A stretch of DNA of 64,000 nt from the NCBI RefSeq assembly GCF_963422355.1, contig NC_085097.1, positions 1,094,501-1,158,500 of the forward strand, written 5' to 3'. The DNA is from Corticium candelabrum (lineage: Eukaryota; Porifera; Homoscleromorpha; Homosclerophorida; Plakinidae). This document shows, in pieces, positions 33,225-44,461 of this stretch. The position numbers were made by a program, and so were the translations under genes. The notes under the pieces were generated by a model. That model saw only the letters and a program-made list of their open reading frames with translations, had not been told where the DNA came from and made no database searches. Each line of letters opens with the position of its first letter. Within the stretch, counting starts at the first letter, position 1.

Positions 33225-34550
33225 GCGATAGATCGCGTTATTTCCAAGCTGGCAAGTTTGTTTCACCAAGGCCATCTATCATTGCATGGAAACGTATATG
33301 AATACTATGCCCTCCACAAAGGAGACAGCTCTACCAGTAGTTGTTACCAATTCACTTGTGAAGCCCATTCCAGCTCCACGTGTTAAACCTACTCCCTCAC
33401 CACGTGTAAAGCTACATCCAGCTCAACGTGTGAAACTCACTTTCTGTCCACGTGTGAAGCCCACTCCAACTTCACGTGTGAAAGCAACCCTGCTCGACTT
33501 GTGAGACTTACTCCGCGTGTGAAACACACACCGACCATGTGCAAACGCATGCCTTACGCTGTAGGCAATTTCCTCCGAGGTTCGCAGGAGAATGTGCAGG
33601 AAGATCAACAGGATCCGGAATTCTTTTGGCAAATGTGTGTTTACAAATTTATCACAAGCTCTTCCAAGAAATCCTATTACTGAACTAACTGTGTGAAATT
33701 CCAACTGCTTCTGGAATTTCGTCTTTACAAACAGACAACCGAAGGACTTGACAAATGGAATGAAGCCATTCTCAGAATTAACATAAAACCTCTTCTTACA
33801 ACAGGCGAGATCTCAGAATCGTTGGACAGAGGATTTCAATACATGCTGGAACACTGGAACGGTTCACCAGCGAAGCTAGCGAATGGACGATGGACAGCAT
33901 CACACGATTTCAATTCCACATTGCAGATAATAACCGATTGAAGGTTCGGAGGCTCCTATCTCCCACTCCCAAATGAAGTGCAAAACTAAAAGGCCGTCTT
34001 CAACGTGAAAAACAAAGACGACAGCTGTTTACGATGGGTTCTGCGTTCGGCACTCTTCCCCGCACGCTACAACACCGATCGACCCAGCAAATACCCAACA
34101 GATGATGGACTGCTTTGGAATGGTATTCAAGAACCAACTTTCATTAAACAGATCGATCTTGTGGAGGAGCAAAACCCCAGACTCGCTGTATGGGGAATGT
34201 CTTTGGATGGGACAAAGGTGTTTATCCACTCAGATTCTCAAAGTTTGAGTCACCTATCAGAATCAACCTCCTCCTCATCGGCAAAGGACACAAACAATAT
34301 TACACTTGGATTAAAAACCTTAACCGCCTACTCAACGATCGAAGCAAACACGATCATCGTATGTTTTTCTGCAAACGCTGTCTACAAAGATACACGCGAC
34401 AAGACCTTCTCGAACAACAGAAACCCGACTGCCGAGGTATCGGACATTGCGCCATTCCAGTAAATATGCCTGGAAAGTAGAGAACAAACTCACCTTCCAG
34501 AAATACCCAAACCAACTCAAAGTCGCTTACGTCATCTAAGCAGAATTTGA
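33225..34550 (+). pseudogene. Polinton A polymerase B, N-terminal part
   Basis: A signal-like start homologous to MHRVISKLASLFQQGH of element B lacks its ATG (gatcgcg). A repeat of about seven residues follows, PRVKPTP (33350-33510, six copies). Then come the helical N-terminal extension (33540-33940) and the conserved segment before the exonuclease, with RSALFPARYN and NRPSKY-like DRPSKYPTDDGLLWNGIQ (34040-34130). A second frame contains HYTWIKNLNRLL-like YYTWIKNLNRLLND, then a Cys/His patch (FCKRCLQRYT; 34290-34480). The exonuclease and polymerase domains are missing. It stops where a MITE begins. Confidence 0.8.
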
Positions 34551-35158
34551 AGGCTGATTTACACTGAGCACGTAACGTAACGTAACAGAGCGTAGGGCGT
34601 CGTTACGCTAAGCAAGATAATTTACACAACCAAAATTTGTTGTCGTAGCGTACCGTATTCATTTTCGTAACGTAACGTAAGAAGCTGACATGGGTTCAAC
34701 TTTTCCCGGTTAACGTAAGAAATTAACAAATCATGGAGCAGTGGGTGGGCGCTTTTACTGAGCATTCGCATTATCAACGAGCTGGTTGTTGACTTTGCAT
34801 GCGAGTATCCGTGTTTGTACGACGTGGTCGGTTATGCTCATTTTATTGACTAGGGCGTCGTATTCCCTTAAAGCGTGCCTGCATTGGAAAGTCTATCTAA
34901 TCCGCATTTTCGTTTCGTGTACTTTTCTCAATCTTTTGTCTTCGATAAATAAGAAGAAACAGTAAGACGACGTTTCCTAGGGTTAAATGTGACGAAAGTC
35001 TCCATACGTGACGTCACGTATACGGGACGATGAACGTATGCGAGGACATCAATGTGAACGCTCTAAAGATGGCATGTTTCGTTACGTTACGTTACGTATA
35101 CATCGCTCTAGGTTGATAAAATACGTCATGTTACGTTACATTCTCAGTGTGAAACCTT
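34550..35158. mobile_element. MITE at the deletion point of Polinton A
   Basis: Inverted ends: aaggctgatttacactgagc at the left, and ctcagtgtgaaacctt at the right as the complement. The inner arms are rich in cgtaacgtaacgtaac. The element sits where A jumps from polymerase to the ATPase tail. The target duplication is not clear. Confidence 0.7.
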
Positions 35159-35159
35159 T

Positions 35160-35359
35160 TTATTTATGCTTCTCTACAAGACGACCAAACATATACCAGA
35201 GATATACCATTGTGGTTTTGATAAGTTCTATCTACTGCTATAACTACCTAGGTAGTTACTATCGCTTCAATAACTAGTTTCTATCACGACAATAACTAGT
35301 TACTGTCATTACAATAACAGTTACTGTCATAACAATATTATCTAACTCTATAGTATAGT
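35160..35359 (+). pseudogene. ATPase C-terminal tail of Polinton A
   Basis: The bases 'atgcttctctacaagacgaccaa' and the following 150 match 43165-43300 of element B, the tail after the ATPase. Only this remnant of the ATPase survives in A. Confidence 0.6.
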
Positions 35360-36237
35360 ATGGAATTTGCGCAAGTGAAGAGCATAAAGATCGTAAAGCT
35401 TTGATCGATAAATTTCAAAAGAATAGAGCCATTCTCAAGAAGCGCTTCATCGACGAAAAAAATCAAGCATGGACCAATAGTAAAGATGCCCGTTAGTCCA
35501 GCTGTATAGTAAAGAAATATCGACTTATTCCAGCTGACGACTTAAAGAAATTTAATACCATGGAAATTAATTCAATTAAAGGCAAGGCTCAAACAATTTT
35601 ACAAAGGCTAGTTGTAACACGAGAAGTGCCGATCAAGCTACAAAAGACGCCGCTAATGCGGACATCGATGCTCTGCGGGATTATATGCATTATATCAACA
35701 ATATCGCCAAAGAAAGAAGACCTCCAAGGGAAAGAAGACCATCAGCAAGACAGCCAAAAGGGGCAAAGGGCATACACCAAAACAACGCTACAAACTAACA
35801 TCCGAATCCACCTTTGACGACCTGTTCATCGATTTCATTAAATTTTTGGAGATAAGATTCAAAGCCAACAAGTGTGATAAGAAGACCATGTCGGTCAAGA
35901 AAGATTGATACAGACCTGTTGGAGTTGTTGAGCAAACGATTCGAAACGAACAAGTCGTACAGCGGTGAATCCCTCAAGACCTGAAACAAACTGGCCGAAC
36001 TGTATGGCCTTTCGTCAGCAAACGATCCAAGAAGGAGCGGCTGCTAGCCCCGAAATAAGATATTACAGATCCCCAGACGAACTCTGTCATCGCTTGGAAG
36101 TTCTCGTTGCCAGCAAAAATTCCGGTAACCATAGCACTGGTCAGCACAACAACACCGTCGAGATCATAAATAGGTTATTGGTGGATGGTAGTATCATCGA
36201 AAAAGCCTACAAAAATATTCCCAATTATGTAGAGTAG
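35360..36237 (+). pseudogene. PX-like protein of Polinton A
   Basis: The ATG at 35360 opens MEFAQVK. Frames continue with ALIDKFQKNRAILKKRFIDE and a charged middle. The C-terminal domain reads CHRLEVLVASKNSGNHSTGQ and IINRLLVDGSIIEKAYKNI (35965-36237). This is the Polinton protein often called PX: an N-terminal coiled coil with 'RI.DE', then a C-terminal 'L..L+..+.AGN..+.N...+I+.+L...I' bundle. The role is unknown; it is conserved next to the capsid cluster. Several frameshifts. The copy in B is at 43302. Confidence 0.65.
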
Positions 36238-36247
36238 TAGTATAGAC

Positions 36248-36386
36248 ATGAGTCAAGCGCAATCGAGCCAGGGTATGACTACACATCAGCTCAAATGATC
36301 AGATTGAAATACATATAATGGAATTTAAACTTGTTATTCTGCAACTGGTGATGGCTATCCGAGAAAATAGCGATAGCGTGTTGACA
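36248..36386 (+). pseudogene. Small protein gene of Polinton A, 5' part, cut by element B
   Basis: It starts MSQAQSSQGMTTHQL, homologous to MGQTQSSRGMTTSK at 44462. The homology runs to gcgtgttgaca (B: gagtgttgtcc), where the target duplication ttgaca and element B begin. Its 3' part is at 56085-56201. Confidence 0.7.
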
Positions 36387-36735
36387 AGTAATATATAGAG
36401 TGCCGGTTCTGGACCACTTGGATCTTTCCAATACAAGTGCCTATTTTTTGTGGCCTAGTATTACACTTTGATCACTCCAATACAAATGCCTATTATGTGT
36501 GGTCTAGTATTTTACTAGTATCTTTCCAATACAAATAGCAATTATTTTCATCTTACATCATCTATTTTACTCCTCCACCCCATGTCTCCCGTCCGTGAGT
36601 CTAAGGTATGGTTTACATTTGTCTATCCGCTTTTTCCCTCGTCGAGGGCGCGCACCCCAAATCGGCGCCCGAGACGCCTAAGCTCGTGTTGAACGTTCTA
36701 TTAGACACATGTGATTTATAGTCTAGAGCACACTG
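36387..36735 (+). repeat. Left terminal inverted repeat of Polinton B
   Basis: It contains three internal units of 'ctttccaatacaa.tgcctatt..ttgtgg.ctagtatt' (36430-36545). The blocks shared with the other copies follow: 'cgtccgtgagtctaaggtat', 'gagggcgcgcacccc', 'tgttgaacgttctattagac'. Confidence 0.85.
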
Positions 36736-36788
36736 ATACAGTCTATATCTATGGAATTCATTTTGTCTAATAGAGCGCACATCCGTAA

Positions 36789-36826
36789 TCCGGTCAAAAC
36801 CGGTTAAATCCGGTCAAAATTGGTCA
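36789..36826 (+). repeat. Iterons of Polinton B
   Basis: Two to three copies of atccggtcaaaaccggttaa. It is a shorter version of the array at 32833 and in the same position. Confidence 0.75.
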
Positions 36827-36879
36827 TGAGAATTCCCGGGGAATCTGGGGGAAACTGGGAAATTTAGAGGAAACTCCAC

Positions 36880-36912
36880 GTGCTCATCACGTGCGTGAGT
36901 CATATAAAAGCA
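36880..36912 (+). promoter_or_regulatory. Putative promoter of the Polinton B polymerase gene
   Basis: tcacgtgc (36889) and tataaaagc (36903) have the same spacing as in element A. The first ATG of the polymerase gene is at 37127. Confidence 0.5.
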
Positions 36913-37126
36913 GTGCACGCGCAGATAGCGGCATCCTGTCTCTGGTGATAAAAGTGTGCGCTCTGAGCACGTTTGTGTGACATTCTCTGTCAGGACCTCT
37001 AACAAATTGTACTCTATTAAACGAACAATATAACCTATATATAAGCACGTTTGTGTGGCAATCTCTTGAAGTGTTAAGAAATTGCGCCTTATTAGAGAAA
37101 TAACTATTCTATAATATAGCGCAACG

Positions 37127-37796
37127 ATGCATCGTGTTATTTCAAAGCTGGCAAGTTTGTTTCAACAAGGACATGTATCCTTGGAAACACATATCAATGC
37201 TATCCCCTCCACGAAAGAGACAACTCTACCAGTGGTTATAACCACTCCACGTGTCAAGCCCAGTGCAGCTCAAGGGTGAAACCAACCCCCGCTCTACGTG
37301 TGAAGCCCAATACAGCTCCACGTGTAAAACACACCCTTGCTACACGTGTGAGACTTACTCCGTGTGTATAAAACGTACACCAACTGCTTGGAAACGCATG
37401 TCTCACGCTGTAGGTAATGTCTTCCGACGTTGGCAGATGGACGTGCCAGAGCATCGACATGACTCTCAATCCTTTCTGGCAAGCGTGCGTTCGCATATTC
37501 ATCACAAGCTTGTCGAAGAGATCCTATCACTAATCGGTGTGAAATACCAACTGCTTATGGAAGTTCGTCTTTACATACAGACAACCGAAGGACTCGGCAA
37601 ATGGAATGAACCCACACTCAGAAGGAAAATGGAACCTCTTCTTACAGCCGACGGGATCTCAGAATCGTTGGGCAGAGAATTGCAGCACATGCTGAAAACA
37701 CTGGAACTTTTTACAAACAAAGAAAGCGGTTGGAAAGTGGACGGCATCACACGATTTCAACTCCACATTGCACGATACCAACCGATCTACGGCAGG

Positions 37797-37860
<64 letters not shown>

Positions 37861-40800
37861 TACTCCCAAAAGAAGTACAATCAAAAAGGACGTTATCAAC
37901 GTTAAAAACAAAGACGACAACTGTTTACTATTGGCTCTGCGTTCGGCACTCTTCCCCGCACGCGACTACACCAATCGACCCAGCAAATACGCGACAGATG
38001 ATGGACTGTGTTGGAACGGTATTCAATAACTGACTCCCATCAACAGACCGATCTCGTGGAGAAGCAAAAATCCAGACTCGCTATAAACGTCTTCGGATGG
38101 GACAAAGGTGTCTCTATCCACTCAGATCATTAAAGATTCATTTATCAGGATCAACTTCCTTCTTATCAGCAAAGGACTCAAGCAAAACTACACTTGGATC
38201 AATAACCTCAACCGTCTACTCAACGATCAAAGCATTGTATATTCTTCTGCAAGCAATGTCTACACGGATACAAGCGACAAGACCTTCTCGAACAACAGAA
38301 ACCCGACTGCCGAGATATCAGACATCGCGCAATTGGAGTAGAGATGCCTGAAAAAGGCAAGAACAAACTCACATTCCAGAATTACCAAAACCAACTCAAA
38401 GTCCCTTAATTACGTCATCTATGCAGAATTAGAGTCTCTCATCACAAGATCGACGACTCACAAGTGATCCCAACAAAAGTAACGCCCAGAAGACAGCTCA
38501 TCACGAAGCTTGAGGTTTCTCTTACATCGTCGTACGGCGCGACCAACAAATTTAACCACCCGTCGTCTACCGAGGATCCAATGCCACTCAACATTTGCTA
38601 GAGTGTCTGGGAAGAGAAGAGGTCAAAATCAAAAATACCATCAAAGATATTACACCTATCGAGATGACGACACAATACTGGATAGACGAAAAGAATAAAA
38701 ATGCTGCCACATCTGCGACAAACCGCTAGTCGTACCACTCTTTCGAAATGCCATCGACGAGTATGATCCAAAAAGGGTGAGTTCGTAGGCAACTCACACA
38801 AAGGTGTCACTTCCAAAAAATCAAAAAATCTAGCAACAAGTTCGAAAGAGAGCTCGTGTAAGTTTGGAAAGTTTAAATCCAGCATTATAAGACCCCTGGT
38901 AAAACGCAAAGGGAAAGGGGAATATAAAGAAGAGGTAGAGAAAAGGAGAAAGGAAAAAGGGAAAAAGAGGGAAGTTCTGTCGCACCTGCAACAAGTCGCT
39001 CCTCAAAAGAAACTATCATGATTGTGTCAAAGACCATTTTTACATCACATGACGATACCGAGGTGCAGCCACAACCAATGCAATCTCAATTTTCGACTGT
39101 CTACAACCCTTCTCGTGGTCTTCTACAGTCTTCGTGGATACGACAGGCATCTATTGATGTAAGCTATCTCTAAGGTGCAAGGCAACGTCAGCTTCATTCC
39201 CAACAACACTAAGGAATATCTCACACTCTCTCGACAGCGTTCAGTTCCTGTATGACCTTACTCGACAAATTCGTCAAAACGCAAGATTCCTCCACTATGC
39301 ACATAACCGGAGAATACCAGCCCGACGAAGAAAAGCGCAAACTAATCTTGGGAAAGGCGTCTATCCTTACGAGCACATGTATGATTGGGCACGATTCCAC
39401 GAACCCAAACTACTACCTCGAGATGCCTTCTACAGATCATTGAACGATGAAGGGATCACCGATAGAGATTACTACCACGAGCAGAAGGTATTTTCGACCT
39501 TCAGATGTAAGACAACGGGCTACTATCACGATTTGTATTTGCGTACGGATGTACTAATATTGGCCGACGTCTTCGAGAACTTTAGAAAGACCTGTATAGA
39601 GACCTACAGACTCAATAAAGATCACTACTACACAAGTCCAGGGCTTTCGTGGGATGCTTCGTTGAAGAATTCGGGAGTAGAGCTCGAACTCTTGATCGCT
39701 TACGACATGCATCTATTCAGGGGAAAAGGTATGCAAAGTGTTATATCGATGGTCTCTCGACGATACGGCAATGCCAAAAATCCTCACATCAAAGGCCACA
39801 ATCCCGACAAGTCCACAATCTTCATCTAGTATCTAGATACGAACAACTCATACAGATAGGCGATGTCACAACCTCTACCCACGAGAGGATTTGAGTGGGT
39901 GGATCTACTAAGAATACAAACGATACTAGATCACCCAGACAAAACCGACAAGCGATACATGCTAGAAGTCGATCTAAAATATCCATCAAATATACACTAC
40001 GAACACAACGCTGATTCGCTAGCGCGTAAACGTCTGGAGGTTCCTAAAGAATGGATGTCAGACTACCAACGAAACCTACTTCAGGGTATTTTTGGGGTGA
40101 ATCGAATAAAGTAGAGAAGTTTGTACCCAATTTCTTAAACAAGACCAGTTACGTCCTTTACTATAGTAACCTACAGCTGTACTAGTCTCTAGATATGAAG
40201 CTGACCAAGATCGACCGTGTGCTTCAATTCGATCAGTCTTCTTGGATGGCCTCCTGCATCCACAAGAACACCGAGCTTCGCAAACTGGTCATCTGCGACT
40301 TTAAGAAAGATCTTTTCAAACTCCTCAACAACTCCGTCTTTGGCAAGACAATGGAAAGGCTAACAAAACTTCAAAACGTCAAACTCGAACGATAGTGTGA
40401 GGAGAACAGATTGCGCAAGCTGATCGCCGACCCATCCATCGAATGCAGCGTTATCTTTGACGATCGGCTCGCCGCACTCCACATGAACAAAAAATGGATG
40501 TTGAACCGACCCGTCTACGTTGGTATGAACGTCCTTAAACCCTTGAAACAATTAATGTACGACTTCTACTACAACTAACTGAAGAAGGAGTACGGAGATC
40601 GATGCGAGTTGTTCTACACAAACACAAACGGTCTGCTACTTGAAATTCAGACCGAAGACGTGTACGCAGACATGGTCATGCAACCAAGCCAATATCTACG
40701 ACACAAGCAATTACCCCAAAAATCACCCACTCAACGGCGTAAAAAATAGGAAAGTATTGCGGAAAATAAATGTGCGGGCGTTCCCATAGTCAAATATGCA

Positions 40801-41088
40801 GGACTTCGACAGAAGATGTACTCGATCGAAGCCGAGACCACCTCGATCAAGAAAGCCAAAGGAGTGAAAATCTGTGTGGTGACGAAGCAGCTGTGACACG
40901 AACACTACAAAGAACCACTGCCGGTAAGACATTCCACCACTGTATGAACATGCTGCGAAGCGTACGTGGGCCATCACATCTACGGAGTGCATCATAACAA
41001 GATTTCACTGTCTCTTCTGGATACCAAACGACATATTTGCAATGATGGGATCCACACTCTAGCCTATAGACACTCAGATATGGTCTAA
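37127..41088 (+). pseudogene. Polinton protein-primed DNA polymerase B
   Basis: The ATG at 37127 starts MHRVISKLASLFQQGH, and the gene ends at the stop 41086-41088, about 1300 codons as usual for Polinton PolB. In order: helical N-terminal extension (to about 37790, then an AT tract); the segment RSALFPARDYTNRPSKY (37940); the TWINNLNRLLND region with a Cys patch (38190); CHICDKPLV (38706); an exonuclease motif with RGYDRHLLM (39130) and LYLRTDVLILADVFENFRK (39540); polymerase motif A remnant LDTNNSYR-stop-AM (39835); motif B LLNNSVFGKTME (40325); and motif C YTNTNGL (40612). Motif C should be DTD, so both catalytic aspartates are Asn. At least ten frame breaks. It would replicate the element with a protein primer if intact. 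Confidence 0.93.
37799..37857. repeat. (AT)n microsatellite inside the polymerase gene
   Basis: About 29 AT units replace the short linker seen at 33945 in element A. Confidence 0.97.
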
Positions 41089-41145
41089 CCAATATCAAGA
41101 CAAAGATATTTGATACACTCGACGAACCATCTCTACGAATTCGTT

Positions 41146-41484
41146 TCATAAGATTGTGTTGAGGTTGAATAAAAATTTCATGTAGGTCTTCTCAATATCG
41201 TGAACATCCAAGATGATCATCCGTCTGTGACATAGAGACAGATGAATAGCGTTGTGGTCCATTCGCATTTGTAGTTTGACCGTGAGTTTGAAAGACAATG
41301 CATCTAATTCGGACAACTCTTTGGTAAGTTTATCGTGTATCTGTGGATACATTTCATCTAGAAACAATTCTAGATTACTGCAACCACCGAAATCCATCTG
41401 CCACGACCGAAGTAAGTCTACCATCACCCAAGCGGCGGTCCTCCAGACCAAGGGTCGCAGCGCCTTGTATGGTGACCTGGTCAT
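41146..41484 (-). CDS. Leftward gene, resembles the polymerase N-terminal extension
   Basis: The 112-codon frame contains VDLLRSWQMDFGG and YPQIHDKLTKELSELDALSF. It resembles VFRRWQMDV...HIHHKLVEEILSLIGVKYQ of the PolB N-terminal extension on the other strand (37430-37560). I infer a paralogous helical domain, perhaps a capture or partial inverted duplication within the element. Its 3' end lies 60 bases from the end of PolB, convergent. Function unknown; it may be a remnant. Confidence 0.45.
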   Translation of the reverse strand: MTRSPYKALRPLVWRTAAWVMVDLLRSWQMDFGGCSNLELFLDEMYPQIHDKLTKELSELDALSFKLTVKLQMRMDHNAIHLSLCHRRMIILDVHDIEKTYMKFLFNLNTIL

Positions 41485-41520
41485 GACTAGTATGTATGGG
41501 TTTTATATAAAAACTTATAT

Positions 41521-41928
41521 TCAAGTCTCACGCACAACAGGTAGTGGTGCCACATCCAAACAAGATCCTGGAAAGTCGACTTTGAACTTTTCATAATTCT
41601 TTTTCCTTAACTTATCCGGAATATGAGGACACATATCAGTGACGAAATCGTTTAATCGGTTGAGTTCGAAGAGCAGAATATCCTCGTGGAACTCTTTTCC
41701 TCGAAGACATCCTTTCAGTGTGTTCAACTTTTTCTGGTAGCCGGTGTAGGCAAATCGATAGGGCTCCACCTTGTTGAGATAATTCTTCTTCATGGTCACT
41801 GCGTGTATAACCGCACCAAAACCGACCACATTGAGGGCGATGGCATTCACAAAGACACCCATGGGGGCTCCCACCCCGGCCAATGTCAGGTGGAGCGCCA
41901 TGTCTTTGCGTTTAAAACACCTAAACAT
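41521..41928 (-). CDS. Small membrane protein (SLATT-like) of Polinton B
   Basis: The intact 135-codon frame has a glycine/alanine-rich hydrophobic stretch (LTLAGVGAPMGVFVNAIALN, VVGFGAVIHAV; about residues 13-44). It is followed by a basic helix pair, KKNYLNKVEPYRFAYTGYQK, and a helical tail. Polintons commonly encode a leftward protein with one or two membrane spans followed by 'K.EK+..Y' helices, and this fits by position and shape. It precedes the 41484 gene on the same strand by 36 bases. Role unknown. Confidence 0.55.
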   Translation of the reverse strand: MFRCFKRKDMALHLTLAGVGAPMGVFVNAIALNVVGFGAVIHAVTMKKNYLNKVEPYRFAYTGYQKKLNTLKGCLRGKEFHEDILLFELNRLNDFVTDMCPHIPDKLRKKNYEKFKVDFPGSCLDVAPLPVVRET

Positions 41929-42064
41929 TTTTTATAACACCAACATTGATGGTGGTAAGTAAAGTACAGCGGGTGGGCATACGGATGCTACTCTCCGACA
42001 GATCGTCGTGGATGTGATTGACATTGAGCTCTGGAACGATCTATGTATACTAGGGTCAGATATG

Positions 42065-42535
42065 TTACGACTTTTTCAACTCATCCAAGTATTTCTTAAT
42101 ATCTTTTAGCTGGTTGCCAAGAACTGGAAGCAAATGAGTGTTGCTGGTAGCTCTTTGAATTGCTGGGTTGATTGTTGTAGTAAGACTGTCTAATTTGGTT
42201 TTCACATCGTTTACAAAAAGAATAATTGTATTCAAATCATTCTGAATTTTAACCACATTTTTTCAACCTTAACCAAATTGTTTTCGACAGCATTCGTTGT
42301 CGTCAAAATTTTATCTATATTGTTATGGTTACCTTCCACAGTACTCAATCTTGTTGTAATCGGGTCTATTGTCGTCAGTTTATTGATATTCTAAGGGTCA
42401 CCTATTATCAACTGTCTATTTCTCTCGCAAATTCCGCCCTCCAATCGGACGTAGTTTTTAACGCCTTGACGCCACGAATAATTTTCAGCAAGTCGTCGAG
42501 CTCCCTGTTCGCTCCAAACTTGTTTATCGACATTA
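42065..42535 (-). pseudogene. Leftward coiled-coil protein, divergent from the ATPase
   Basis: A start at 42535 (MSINKFGANRELDDLLKIIR) leads, after two stops near 42405, into a heptad-rich segment: DKILTTTNAVENNLVKVEKM (about 42300), then IQNDLNTIILFVNDVKTKL and KDIKKYLDELKKS (42256-42065). It is a parallel coiled coil of about 150 residues. A trimeric fibre-like or scaffold role is possible but not shown. The start lies only 42 bases from the ATPase start on the opposite strand, so they share an AT-rich divergent promoter. Confidence 0.55.
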
Positions 42536-42577
42536 TATATATATATATACACTACACATATATATAAATTACATAAA
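42536..42577. promoter_or_regulatory. Divergent promoter between coiled-coil gene and ATPase
   Basis: 42 bases of almost pure AT (tatatatatatac, catatatataaatt) separate two divergent ATGs. TATA-like elements are available in both directions. Confidence 0.4.
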
Positions 42578-43250
42578 ATGGATCTCATCAATTTTGATGA
42601 CGGACATCGAGGCGAGCGGAGAGACTCGCCGAAGGTCATTACCTCATGGTAGGGCTTACGGGATATGGAAAGACAATATTGTTGTGTAACATGTTGATGA
42701 GGTGGATAAATCCCGACGAGTCGATTCTCTACAACATCAATCACGACCAAGAAAAATCTCAACTGCTACAAGACTTCTATGATTTGCTGGAGGCCGAGGG
42801 AGTGGATGGAAGATTTCAAATATTCGAACCGGAAGAAGTAATACCCGTTGAGGAACTGGATGGCGACCTTAGGAAGGTGGTGGTGTTTGACGATATCTAA
42901 ATAGACAGCAGACACATGAAACCCATCGAGAATACTTTCCCTGTCCAAAAACCGTAACTGCAATTGCATCTACCTCGCCCGGAGCTATTATGACGTCCCC
43001 AAACATATACGTCAAAATATCAATGTCTTCTGTCTCTTCCACGGACTGGACAAAAAGGATATCCGACATATAGCAGGCTATAACAGGCTAGCACAGCAAT
43101 GTCATTGGCAACAAAGAGTTTGCCGATATCTATAGGAATGAAACGCGCGAACCCCACTCATTCATGCTTCTCGACAAGACGAGCAAACATATACCAAAGA
43201 CGTATCGTTCTGGCTTTAATAAATTCTATATACCACAACCAATAGTTACT
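42578..43250 (+). pseudogene. FtsK/HerA-type genome-packaging ATPase
   Basis: It starts MDLINFDDGHRGERR. A frameshift near 42645 leads into MVGLTGYGKTILLCNMLMRW, a Walker A loop (G-x-T-G-x-G-K-T). Walker B is RKVVVFDDI at about 42874-42897, followed by a stop (taa). In the next frame CIYLARSYYDVPKHIRQNIN and FCLFHGLDKKDIRHI are the arginine-finger and sensor part of the Polinton/adenovirus-like packaging ATPase. It would pump DNA into the capsid. It lies upstream of the capsid cluster as in other Polintons. Confidence 0.88.
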
Positions 43251-43301
43251 GTAACTAGCCAGGGTAACTACAGTAACATTTTATGTAACTCTATGGTATA
43301 G

Positions 43302-43654
43302 CATAGCATTCCTACAAGTGAAGAGAGAGAAAGAGAGTAAAAATTTGATTGATAAATTTCTCAAGAATAGGGAGATTCTCAAGGAACGTATCATCGACGA
43401 AAAATCTGGCAAACAGCGTTTTCAGGAAGATGTAGCTTATAGTGTAACGACCTATCAAAGCAGACTTGGACAGACAACAAGATAAATTGATTGAAAAATT
43501 ACAAGAGGGTCAAAAGGGTCTGACAACAACACAGGTCAGCATCGTCGATGCTATCGCAAAGATACTACTTCTCGCAGCCATTCCGGGAGCTCCAGCGTTA
43601 CCAGAGATCTTGCCAGAAGCATTACGACCACCGGAAGCAGCCGCTATACCAGAG

Positions 43655-43719
<65 letters not shown>

Positions 43720-44452
43720 AAAATAGAACAAAAGGTGCTGGAGGTCTAAACTAGCTTCTATTACCTCCGAGATAGTAAAAGGTAACCTATACCAGATTCA
43801 TCCGTTACAACAGCATGGAGAATTACAATTGCTTGGTCCTTGTAAAAACGGTAAAACGCCAGAAATAGAAGCATCTATTGAAAGAACCATGAAGACCTCA
43901 AAAATTTACAATAAGACTCTAAAGGGTATATGACACTATTCTTCTATAATATTTCCACTCTTACCAAGAGGAAAAGTATAAAACCACTAAGACAGCCAAA
44001 ATGGGTAAAGAACACTCACCAAACACCCCTACAAACTCGCATTCGAATTCACCTTTGGCAAACTGTACATCGATCCCATTCAACTGACAAAGATGAGACT
44101 TGAAGCCTACAAGGTTGCTAAGAAGGTCATGTTGAGAAAGATAAGTACTGAGATGTCGGAGCTGTTGAACAAACGATTCAAAACGAAAAAGACGTACAGC
44201 GGTGAATCCCTCAAGACGTAGAACAACCTGGTCGAACTGTCTGGCCTTCCCGTCAACAAACGATCCAAGAAGTACCGGCAACGAGCCCCCGAAATTGAGT
44301 ATTATAACTCTGTCGTCACTTGGAAGTTCTCATCGCCAGAAAAGATGCCGGTAACAAGAGCATCGCTCTGGACAAAGAGGTCGTTGAGATCATCGAGAGG
44401 GTTTGAAGGACGGTATCTTTACCGAAAAGATTCACAGTAATTATAGAGTAAT
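43302..44452 (+). pseudogene. PX-like protein of Polinton B
   Basis: Homologous to 35360-36237. N-terminal KNLIDKFLKNREILKERIID, then ADLDRQQDKLIEKLQEGQKG and a Pro/Ala-rich stretch (PGAPALPEILPEALRPPE). An AT tract (43659-43716) interrupts the middle. The C-terminal part reads LEVLIARKDAGNKSIALDKE and VVEIIERV. The position of A's ATG reads ATT here. Several frame breaks. Confidence 0.65.
43659..43716. repeat. (AT)n microsatellite inside the PX-like gene
   Basis: About 29 AT units. Confidence 0.97.
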
Positions 44453-44461
44453 GGTATAGTC

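Larger units (their letters stand above)
27691..36386 (+). mobile_element. Polinton A, left part (interrupted by Polinton B)
   Basis: It opens with AGCAATATAGACTGCCGGTT, matching the tips of B and Polinton 1. Going right it holds an inserted satellite block (about 27800-29200), more TIR (29240-29360), a hAT element (from 29365), TIR-inner sequence (32235-32290), iterons, the polymerase N-terminus, a MITE and the PX-like gene. It ends in a small gene cut at 36386 by element B. The rest of A is 56085 to about 57700. It lacks the segment equivalent to about 38430-43165 of B (most of polymerase, leftward genes, ATPase). Confidence 0.85.

Noticed and set aside
34570..35130. cgtaacgtaacgtaac runs as telomere-like or origin-like repeats
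   Set aside because: They are arms of a MITE with inverted ends, not a tandem telomeric array.
42391..42762. 123-codon minus frame over the ATPase start
   Set aside because: Its N-terminal half is antisense to the Walker A region; only the part from 42535 matches a plausible leftward gene.
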